In this document: positions 55,652 through 64,000 of the stretch, one piece after another
How positions within the stretch are numbered: position 1 is the first letter of the stretch
How the letters are laid out: the number at the start of each line of letters is the position of its first letter
Assembly (NCBI GenBank): GCA_907164885.2
Contig: OU015501.1
Location: forward strand, 66,626,808 to 66,690,807
Direction: 5' to 3'
DNA from: Dolomedes plantarius
Lineage: Eukaryota; Arthropoda; Arachnida; Araneae; Dolomedidae
DNA length: 64,000 nucleotides
Position numbers and translations under genes: made by a program
Notes under the pieces: model-generated
Seen by the model: the letters and a program-made list of their open reading frames with translations, nothing else
The model's database searches: none
Told to the model about the DNA's origin: nothing

Positions 55652-57151
55652 ATGTCTACTCAAGTTAATAGCTTATCTACATCAGAAATGATGTCTCAAC
55701 CTCCTGCTACGATTGTGAAGGAAGGATGGCTGTATAAGAGAGGTGAGCATATTAAAAATTAGCGACCAAGATACTTCATTCTACTAGATAATGGTGCTCT
55801 CATTGGATTTAAGGCTAAACCAGAACATGGATTTGATGACCCTTTAAACAATTTCACTGTTAAAGGTTGCCAGTTAATGAAGGCTGACAGACCTAAACCT
55901 TATACATTTATAATTCGAGGATTGCAGTGGACAACTGTAATTGAAAGAACCTTTTATGTTGAATTTGAAAAAGACAGGGAAGAGTGGATGCAGGCTATTC
56001 AATATGTCTTTGACAGGCTTCAAGAACAAGAACCTGACCAAGACATAGACATGATGGAGCAGGATGACTTATTAGGAAGATTAAATATATAAACAAGAAC
56101 TTCAGGCTTGAAAGGAAGAAAAATTACATTAGATAATTTTGAATTCTTAAAAGTTCTTGGAAAAGGTACTTTTGGTAAAGTTATCTTATGTAGAGAAAAA
56201 AGTTCAGCTCACTTATATGCCATTAAAGTTTTAAAGAAAGAAATTATTATTGCTAAGGATGAAGTTGCTCATACATTAACTGAAAACAGAGTTTTAAGGA
56301 ATACTAAACATCCCTTTTTAATTTCTTTGAAATATTCATTTCAAACTGCTGATCGACTGTGCTTTGTAATGGAGTATGTCAATGGTGGTGAGCTATTCTT
56401 TCATCTTTATCGGGAAAGAATATTTAGTGAAGAAAGGACAAAATTTTATGGTGGTGAGATTCTGTTAGCTTTGGATTACTTACATACTGAAGGAATTATT
56501 TATCGAGATTTAAAGCTTGAAAATTTGTTACTTGATAAAGATGGACACATTAAAATTGACGATTTTGGCCTATGTAAAGAAGATATTAATTATGGTGCTA
56601 CAACAAAAACATTTTGTGGAACTCCAGAGTATTTAGTTCCTGAGGTTTTAGAAGATACTCACTATGGGAGAGCAGTTGATTGGTGGGGCCTTGGTGTAGT
56701 TATGTATGAAATTATGTGTAGCCGTTTGCTCTTCTACAACAGAGATCATGATATTTTGTTTGAATTAATCCTTATAGAAGAAGTGAAATTTCCAAAATCT
56801 TTATCACCAGAAGCTAAATCCTTACTAAGTGGTTTGTTGATAAAAGATCCCAAAAAGAGACTGGGTGGTGGTCCTGATGATGCCAAAGAAGTAATGCTTG
56901 ACCCATTTTTTCGTTCAACACCATGGCAAGATCTTCTAGAGAAAAAGGTAACACCACCTTTTAAACCACAAGTCACATCAGATACAGATACAAGATATTT
57001 TGACCAAGAATTTACTGGTGAATCTGTTGAGCTAACACCACCAGATCAAGGTCCTTTGAATTCTATTACTGAGAAAATTGAACAGCCATACTTTCAACAG
57101 TTCTCTTTCCATGGCAGCACAGGGACTCTGGGAATAAGTATTGATCAATAA
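55652..57151 (+). pseudogene. AKT (protein kinase B) retrocopy, intron-less
   Basis: A 500-codon frame without indels from ATG 55652 to TAA 57151. The PH domain (residues about 24-125) has KEGWLYKRGEHIKN and [13 protein letters not shown]. The kinase domain has [31 protein letters not shown] and the activation segment KTFCGTPEY. The C-tail keeps a hydrophobic-motif serine (FQQFSFHGS). AKT is the PH-domain Ser/Thr kinase of insulin/PI3K signalling. There are stops at 55760 (TAG at a Trp position) and 56090 (TAA). Unusual substitutions include YLVPEV for YLAPEV and MCSRLLFYN for MCGRLPFYN. After the second stop no ATG precedes the P-loop, so the open kinase part has no obvious start. The lack of introns shows an mRNA origin. 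It is probably non-functional. Confidence 0.95.
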
Positions 57152-57451
57152 ATTGCCAACTGCTTTGTTCTACAGAGAAATATCAGTTATCAAACTATAC
57201 AAGATAACTGAATCATTAAAATGGACTCAAATCATACACATTTCATTTGTTAAAATTTATAATTACCAATGTGCATTAATATTTTATATTATAAATTGTT
57301 TTATATTTTTTCCATATTATGAAATTTTCGAAATCTCCTTGTTCAATATTGATGTCCACAACCTTTAAGAAAAAAAATTATGTTGTACTCTTCTTTGTTA
57401 TATTTTGTTTAGTGAATTTATGTAATGTGTATTCTTTATTGTGTTTTAATA
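57152..57451 (+). other. Likely AKT 3'UTR, left part
   Basis: AT-rich, non-coding sequence following the stop. An A8 run at 57370-57377 could be a remnant poly(A) tail of a short 3'UTR, but no typical signal sits just before it. Confidence 0.45.
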
Positions 57452-58858
57452 CACTGCTGGCCACCCAAATTGCAACACCAAGAAAGACAAGAGATATCAC
57501 AACAAAATTTATTTTGTAGATAACATGTTGACCAAGTATCAAATGATTAAATTTATAGACTTCTGTGAAGTGTAGTTCCTGCCAAAATCAGTAGCCAGAG
57601 TAGCCGCCATTGTTGGAGATCACCGCTGCCACACGCCTCGACATTGATTCAAAGAGACTTTGGATGAGTTCTTGGGGTACAGCAGAAAAGGCAGCTTTCA
57701 CACGTTGCCAAAGTTGATCTGCTGTGGCAGCTGGGGATGGAATCTGGGTCAATCGTAGAGCAACCATGGACCACATGTTTTCTATCGGCGAAAGATCCGG
57801 AGAGCGAGGCGGCCAGGGAAGCAATTCAATCTGGCGATTGACGAAGAACCGTTGGATAATGCGTGCCACGTGTGGTCGCGCATTATCCTGTTGAAATATG
57901 GCTGTGGGTCAAGGCCTGAATGTAAGGAAGGACAACTGGCTCCAACACCTCGGAGATGTAGCGCTGGCTGTTTAAAGTACCGGCAATACGTACTAGAGGT
58001 GTGCGAGAGTGATATCCAATACCGCCCCATACCATAATACCCGGTGGAGGACCAGTGTGGCGGTGCATAACGCAGCTATTCAGCATCCTCTCTTCACGGT
58101 GTCTCCAGACTCGAATGCGACCATCGTGGTGTTGCAGACAGAAGCGTGACTCGTCAGTAAAGACAATTTCATTCCATTCTGCCGTCCACATCCTTCAGTT
58201 ATCGCACCATTGGCGGCGGAGACGTCTGTGGTTCTGCGTCAAGTGTAGACAAAGCAATAGACGTCTTGCTTTGTCTACCCTTGACCACTCTGCTGTAAAC
58301 GGCGTCGAATGATACGCACAGACACTGGATGATGCGTTACAGACTGCATGTGCTGTGCTATGGTTCGTGATGTGACTGCGCGATCCGTCACTGCCATGCG
58401 CACAATTTGCCTGTCATCACGTGAAGTGGTGCGCTGAGGTGGATGCGATCGAACACGCCGGTCCGTCGTACCCTCCTGCATCCAACGATCACATATCAGT
58501 TGTTTGGTTTCGTCCAACACGACTACCTATTTCCCTGAAAGATAATCCACAATCTCGGTAGGCCACTATCCTTCCTCTGTCGAAATCGAATACTTGATTA
58601 AAAGATGATCGCTGTTTTCGACGAGGCATAATTGATCGTTTTTTGAAAACCAAAAGAAAAACACAATTGCCGAACTTGAAATCGTCGAAATCTCCAAGCC
58701 TTAAATAGCGCTTTGAAGTGGCGCCACAGGCGCGCGTGATGTGCGTCTGCGCTGAAATTCTAATCATTTGCATATCTCACCTCCGCTATTGCATGTTGTA
58801 AATTTCATGTTATTTGCATGTTTCCTTCAGGGTGTTGCATTTACAGTGGCCAGCAGTG
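57452..58858 (-). mobile_element. Tc1-like transposon inside the AKT 3' flank
   Basis: The left end cactgctggccacccaaatt and the right end (minus strand cactgctggccactgtaaat) are inverted, flanked by TA at 57450-57451 and 58859-58860. The element is 1407 bp and clearly richer in GC than its host DNA. It inserted after the AKT copy was in place, since AKT-side sequence continues beyond it. Confidence 0.93.
57588..58629 (-). pseudogene. Broken Tc1-like (DD34E) transposase
   Basis: Starts at ATG 58629 (MPRRKQRSSFNQVFDFDRGR) with a helix-turn-helix region (FREIGSRVGRNQTT and RTIAQHMQSVTHHPVSVRII). Catalytic motifs follow in order: FTDESRFCLQHHDGRIRVW near 58160, QQDNARPHVARIIQRF near 57880, and SPDLSPIENMW near 57795. 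The C-terminus is ISNNGGYSGY at 57588. All three acidic residues are kept. Frameshifts near 58510, 58230 and 57895 break the gene. Length and motif spacing match Tc1 transposases of about 340 residues. Confidence 0.9.
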
Positions 58859-58860
58859 TA

Positions 58861-59070
58861 TGTTAAGGACAGTATGCGGACAGTGACAATAATATTTCGA
58901 AAAATTTACCCTCTTTAATTTGTAAATTTATGCGGACATAGAAAATACTATTTCGAAAAATTTACATCCTTAATTTTAAACTGATCTTCTAAATGTCGTA
59001 AACTGTACTCACCTGAAGGAAAGCCTTGCTCGAGGAGCCTGGGCCCGGCCCCTCTCGCAAGTCTTTTTCC
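58861..59070 (+). other. 3' internal segment before the right LTR-like repeat
   Basis: Starts with two imperfect copies of a unit of about 58 bp (atgcggaca ... tttcgaaaaatttac at 58870 and 58929). From about 59010 the base composition becomes GC-rich (gcctgggcccggcccctctc). The GC-rich part may be retroelement sequence rather than AKT 3'UTR. Confidence 0.45.
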
Positions 59071-59082
59071 GGAAGGGGGGGA
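59071..59082 (+). other. Polypurine tract candidate
   Basis: ggaaggggggga lies 3-5 bp upstream of the TGTGATTA start of the right repeat. This is the position and composition expected of the plus-strand primer of LTR retroelements. Confidence 0.55.
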
Positions 59083-59085
59083 TAT

Positions 59086-59342
59086 TGTGATTATAACTCC
59101 CCATCCATATAAACTGTTCCGTCCCACCTTTTTTACTTAACGCGTATTCTAAATTATTCTTGTTTCTTCTCAATAAAGTACAGTCTCTTTCTTCAAATTG
59201 CGACATAGGAATTAAAGAACTAACCATCCATATTACCCCTTAGTACACGCGCGTTAAAGATATTTGTAAACATGATTCAGCACCACGTGATGTTTTCGCC
59301 TCGGAGCGCTTTTCGGAACATCATGCGGTCCTTATGTAATCA
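59086..59342 (+). repeat. Right LTR-like direct repeat
   Basis: Second copy of the 55058-55306 repeat. It starts tgtgattataac and, if it ends at 59342, closes with taatca, so the termini (tgatta ... taatca) are perfect 6-bp inverses and begin and end TG...CA. About 255 bp. An alternative is that the LTR is longer and runs into 59343-59812, which also has a TATA-like site and an AATAAA. Confidence 0.65.
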
Positions 59343-59812
59343 AGTCAGATGCTCAATTTTAGCCAATAAAATTATTTCCCCGCGGTCAGTACCCCTACAC
59401 TTTATAACCTTCTGTAAAAGTTTACGGCGTACTTTTTACTGTCTGTCGATGTCTTGTCTTGTTTACGCGCTGCTCCGCTGCTGTCCAATATGATTTAAAA
59501 TCTGCGTTCTGAATGCGTCCCGGCAGGGACCGGTGGCATTGCTATTGTGTGTGTCCAGTTGTCAAGTTAGCTGTGTTTTTCTGAATAATATTTGTCTACA
59601 TTAGAATCCGGAATAAATTAATATGCGTCGCATATCTGTTGTGTGCGTCCTTCCAATGCCTCTCCAGTGTGTGGTTTTCCTCCCCGATGTGTCAACAGCT
59701 CTCGTGAAATGGTCTTCATCTCCTGACACTCCGGCGACGTCTACAACATGTTCGTGTTTCATCTCCTCTACATAGTTTAAGTTAAAGTTTACCGTGCGCG
59801 TTAGCCGATATC
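59343..59812. other. GC-raised block of unknown nature
   Basis: Less AT-rich than the surroundings, with gccaataaaattatttcccc, a ctttataacc site at about 59400 and cggaataaattaat near 59608. It could be the rest of a longer LTR, another solo LTR, or a host promoter. No coding frame with motifs. Confidence 0.3.

Positions 59813-59871
<59 letters not shown>
59813..59871. repeat. (TA)n microsatellite
   Basis: Uninterrupted ta run. Confidence 0.95.
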
Positions 59872-59875
<4 letters not shown>

Positions 59876-60134
59876 CTGTACTTCGGAGATATAGAATTCT
59901 ATGTCACAATATTTGAATTTCACAGGAGATTTTAAAGAAATCCACTTACTTCTTTTTACCTCGACATAATGATAGGACATGGTGCCATTTTCAGTGGGCA
60001 AGGTCTCGTCTGTATAAACATTCGCGTAACAGCTTTTCTCTACTAAAAATAGTGCTAAAAATGAAGCAATAATGTTAAACAGTCTACTTCAAAGAAACAG
60101 ACAACAGACTTAGTGTCCTTTACCTCTGGTATGC

Positions 60135-60135
<1 letters not shown>

Positions 60136-60211
<76 letters not shown>

Positions 60212-60225
60212 CATGTATGTATGTA
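60136..60225. repeat. (TA)n(TGTA)n microsatellite
   Basis: A ta run followed by tgta-type units. Confidence 0.95.
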
Positions 60226-62107
60226 AGTAATTTTATACACATTTTGTGTTTTCAAGTATAACTTCAAAGTTGAATAAATATTGAAAAAGTCTTTTTATTA
60301 TTTTTCATTCTACGTACGAGAGAAAAACGCTTATTGAATACAGTTCATTGTACCAGGTAATAAATTAGAAGTGTTCACATACAAATGATGTCAAAATATT
60401 TTTAAAAATCTGAATGAATATACTTTTTGAAAGAAAGTAGCTTTATTTTAAATAGAAATGTTTTCTCATATACCCATGGACTCTGTTTTTTATTAACTCC
60501 AACTCTACATGTTTTTCGATAAAACGATCTTAAAACTAAAACTTAAGTTTCACAATATTTTATCAAAACTGAAAGTGTCAACAATGCCTAACTATACTGT
60601 GCTCTTCAAAAATGATTTTTTTTTTCAGAGCTATGAGTTTTTACGCAACATTTATATAACAAGTACATTAATATTGAACTTTATTATCTGCGTTGGGTAC
60701 TACACAATCCATGTACTATCAAGCTTAGAAAATTTTAATTTTATTCTCTGATTTATTCTCTTACATTTTCAATGAGTATTTAAATCTTTATCAGATTTAA
60801 ATACCTAATATGACCAATGATACAAATAGCATAGAAAATTAGAATGTATTAGTTGGAATATAACTCCATAAGCAAATTCTTTTAGTATGCTATATTAAAT
60901 TGCTTTTAAATTATCCCTTAAATGCTTGTTTCTTCCGACACTTGTATTAATGTCTGTAATACATGTGAAAATATTTTTAAATGTATATCATCTCTTTGTC
61001 GGTATCAGCGTTGAAATTCTGACCTCTCTGTCTGTAGAATTTATCCTGAAAATGTTATTGTTGTAAAGACATATTTATCGGACTTACCTTTGCATCGTTT
61101 TTTTATCTGAAATAATTTACTCTAAAAAACTTATCACTGGTCATACACTTTATTTCCTTATAATATTATCTAATCATGTTCCCACAAAGTATTATACTAC
61201 TTATTTGTGTGCAGGTTTGTTTGTTTTTTATGCAGGCCACTCTATTTCCATTTGAGACAGAATACCAGTTTCGCCACCTATTACGGTCCCGAGGTTGCCC
61301 GATTTTGTCGGCAGATCTGTAGTGTCCGTCCTATAACAATGGACTGCTCCGAACTTGGGAAATCTACCCTAAGCTGCGTATACAGGTTTTGCTACGTAGT
61401 GTGTGGTCGTCAGTCTCTCAGGGCGTATAGGCGAGAACCGTTATCGCCGTAATCTTTTCGAATTTCGCCAACTATTATCAATACATTACTGAGGAAAGTT
61501 TGTAAAGTACTGTTATAGGTCTCTACCGCTTTTAATAGGTACAGCGCTCAAATGAAAGTTTTGTAAACGGAAATGCCGTAAACAGAAGAAGCTAATACCC
61601 TTAATTCACAAGGGAATAATTTACAAACGTTCCCATAGCCAGAGAATAACTTTCCAAAAAATACCAATTAACACACAAAAACTAAAATAACATGTATATA
61701 CAGTGAAAGTAAATGTGATACGATAAAAGCAAAGCCTAAAATTAAAGTAGTATATTTACTATTAAAAATAGTAACTTTTACAGCTTTTCAAAATTAAAAC
61801 CATAATCATGTAAAGTTTTTTTTTTATTTGTTCCCTATGTTCGATCTATGATAAAGATAATGTTGGAAATTTTCAGTATTTAGAGTGTTTTCGTTAGCCA
61901 TAACCTCTCTCTGAAAACCAAACGGAAATTCCATTTACTGTTAGTCTTTTTTAACGAAAAATCAGCAATCCAGAATGAAATTCTATCAAGTACTTGGTCA
62001 CTAATGTTCGCTTTCCGTGAAAACGAAGAGGTGCAAAGCGAACTTCCAAAAATCGGGGAATGCCAACACAATGACTATTAACATACTATTAAATATAGCT
62101 CTTTTAA
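60226..62107. other. Intergenic, no gene assigned
   Basis: Mostly AT-rich. The patch 61240-61480 is less AT-rich and follows an acceptor-like ttgttttttatgcag. A frame from there reads TLFPFETEYQFRHLLRSRGC and then stops. I do not recognise it and cannot tell an exon from an old repeat. Confidence 0.45.
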
Positions 62108-62700
62108 CCCTTCAGCGGTTTTCGAACACCTTCCGCCAATTTTTGGAACACCAGCAGGCACGCGTTGCTTAAAGTGTGACGTCTCTTTCAACCGTGATTA
62201 TTCCTTTTGTAATAAACTTTTTTTTTCAAATTGAAAATAATAATTTTGCGTTTTGTGGTAAGATATAAAATGCTGATAATATATTTATAATTAAAGTCCA
62301 AAGAATGCAGATACAATAGCCTTATTTCAAAACTGACTGGTTTAATGCCTTTGAGGACAACTTGTGAATCAATTCCTATTATGTCCAAAAACCTAAAAAA
62401 CAATGAGATTGTCCATCTTCGTGATATGCGGAATACCGTGTAATAACTGCACATTTAATCTACTACATCAACTCATAATTTTGTCGTATTTCAATCCAGT
62501 ATAATCGCTGGTTTACCACGGTTAAATCACGACTAACAATGAATGGAAAGGAATACAAGGGTCAGAAAATCAGACCTGCATTAGAAAGGGTGTAGCTATA
62601 AATAGAAACTGCTTATAACATTCAAACATCACTTGTAAAAACAAACCATTCAAAATTACGAAAATGTTGCACTTTATACACGGGCGCGACGGCTGAAGGG
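62108..62700. mobile_element. piggyBac-type MITE
   Basis: TTAA at 62104-62107 is followed by cccttcagcggt, and the right end (minus strand cccttcagccgt) is followed by TTAA at 62701-62704. A TTAA duplication with CCC-starting inverted ends is the hallmark of piggyBac elements. The interior, 593 bp in all, is AT-rich and non-coding. Confidence 0.8.
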
Positions 62701-62918
62701 TTAAAGTATTCTGTAAGGTGAGAACATTAATTTGAGAAATTATACTTTCACATGCCATGTACAACCGTTTCGGAAGAATTTCACTTAAGAAAATGTCTTG
62801 GTCGATATTATACTATTACCCTGTCTGGTATTTTGTGTGCAATGATCGAGGACATATTCACCTGCTGAGAAGAACATTGATAAATCACTATGATCTTATT
62901 AACCTTATTTATGTGTAG

Positions 62919-63089
62919 ATTTGAAAAGCATCTGGGCGATACATCTGCCATCATTCCGATTAGAAGTCAGTGCTTTGCCCGACGTAACCCGCATCGTCAT
63001 CCCATTAGTACAGCCAAAGATTCACTTGGCGATACCATTCCGAGTCAAGATTCTTTGCCAGCACCTCACCAGAAAAAAATATTAGTGCT
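62919..63089 (+). CDS. Possible isolated coding exon of an unknown gene
   Basis: A frame with balanced codon use in otherwise AT-rich DNA. It has an AG acceptor at 62917-62918 (ttatttatgtgtag) and a GTAAGA donor at 63090. The length is 171 bases, so the entry and exit phases match. It reads FEKHLGDTSAIIPIRSQC, then FARRNPHRHPIS, then SLGDTIPSQDSLPAPHQ. It has many polar residues, Pro and Ser/Thr, like a cytoplasmic tail or linker. If the donor is not used, the frame ends at TAA a few bases later and this would be a last exon. I do not recognise the protein. No partner exon is identified. Confidence 0.3.
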
Positions 63090-64000
63090 GTAAGAAAGAC
63101 GGTAGCTGATCTGGTGTCTTTCACTTTAAAATTTTTATACCACAAACAAAATGAGAAGTAAGTGTTTTGATTTTAATTTTTGAATACTGATATTTCAGAA
63201 TTCATTCGACATAAATTATCACTCACACCTATGTCATGACAAATATTGCTTTCTTATTTTTTTAATTTATTATCTGAAAACTAAAGTTAGCAAATTCAAT
63301 AACTTTACAAACTACAATTAAATTGCTTACTAGAATGAAAGGGATATAAAGCAGTAGTGTAAAGGATACCAATGGAAAAATTAAATTATTGTGTTATTAT
63401 GATTAACATATAAAAAAAGTATAAAACACCTTAGATTAGTTTTCAATCACCTCTTAAAAATATATTGCTCTTAAATTTTTACTGAAGACTACACAAATTT
63501 AATACATTTTTGATCAGTACCGAGTAAACACGATTTAGGATAAAGGAGAATCATATTGGACAAAACTTTACTTGAAAACTAACTTTACTGTTACCTGCAG
63601 GATTTTCAGTCAAATCTCACCATTTTATCATTTAAACTGTCAATCTCAGACTTTCATATAAAGTAAACATATTTCAGGAAATAAAAATGCCGTACTTTAT
63701 TCCAAAATTTCAGTATTTGCCGGTGACTTGCATATATATTTAAATAAAATTGCCGGTCCACAAATGTGTTAAGAGAACTCATTTATTTTACCTAATTTTA
63801 TTCCTGCTTTTAACCGTAAAATATAAATTATACATAAAAGAATATTAGATATTAAAGAGTCTTTACGGTGCTCTCCTTTTCTGTTGCTTAAGTTGGAGAT
63901 TAGAAATTTTACTTTTATTTTATTACTAAGAAATATTTTTAAATAATTATCAGAGGTAAAATAATTTTGCTCATTAGTAGAATTTATAGAATACATAGAA
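63090..64000. other. No gene seen
   Basis: AT-rich DNA with short open frames lacking motifs. Confidence 0.5.

Noticed and set aside
56108..57151. Intact 347-codon AKT kinase as a separate working gene
   Set aside because: The first codon of this frame is TTG, and no ATG precedes the P-loop after the stop at 56090. It is a segment of the AKT pseudogene.
61207..61452. 81-codon frame in a GC-raised patch
   Set aside because: No recognisable motif, and the competing frame after the acceptor-like AG closes within 28 codons. It is left as unassigned.

Overview
The window is an AT-rich eukaryotic sequence full of (TA)n microsatellites, Tc1/mariner elements, Helitrons, tRNA-derived SINEs and small inverted-repeat elements. 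It carries one clear host gene, an arthropod SIFamide neuropeptide precursor split over several exons. The repeat mix suggests an arthropod, and a spider or other chelicerate would fit, but that last step is inference from repeat style and not proof.

Layout. 1-9.8 kb: transposon debris. It holds two copies of a D-41-D mariner-type element, a decayed mariner, a SINE with a target-site duplication, and a Tc1 element with both ends. 9.9-23.5 kb: the SIFamide gene on the + strand. It has a TATA-type promoter near 10194, a likely non-coding first exon, coding exons at 16720-16846 and 22830-22927, and a likely 3'UTR exon ending near 23480. Its introns contain a MITE, a hairpin, a SINE and a GC-rich repeat-like block. 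23.5-41 kb: mostly non-coding AT-rich DNA with foldback and MITE-like elements, a SINE, tandem duplications, a second promoter-like site near 35334, and a dead Tc1 fragment. 41.4-43.0 kb: a hAT-like MITE with a nearly intact D-41-D mariner (1302 bp) nested in its (TA)n core. 43.2-44.1 kb: a probable non-autonomous Helitron. 44.8-53.7 kb: one Helitron of about 8.9 kb on the minus strand with both termini visible. Its Rep/helicase gene is broken twice, an inverted piece of another Helitron helicase is lodged near its 3' end, and its 5' region is built of tandem arrays. 54.5-55.0 kb: SINEs. 55.06-59.34 kb: an intron-less AKT kinase retrocopy (500 codons, two stop codons, no indels) between two direct repeats of about 250 bp that look like LTRs. 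A purine-rich tract abuts the right repeat, and a later Tc1 element has landed in the 3' part. 59.3-64 kb: unassigned DNA, a piggyBac-type MITE, and one possible isolated coding exon at 62919-63089.

The only gene likely to work is SIFamide: a short secreted precursor giving one amidated peptide, released at a Gly-Lys-Arg site. The most unusual structure is the AKT copy framed by LTR-like repeats. It looks like a small LTR element that carried off a host kinase cDNA, although an ordinary retrocopy that landed in an LTR is not excluded. All transposase and helicase genes here are broken.
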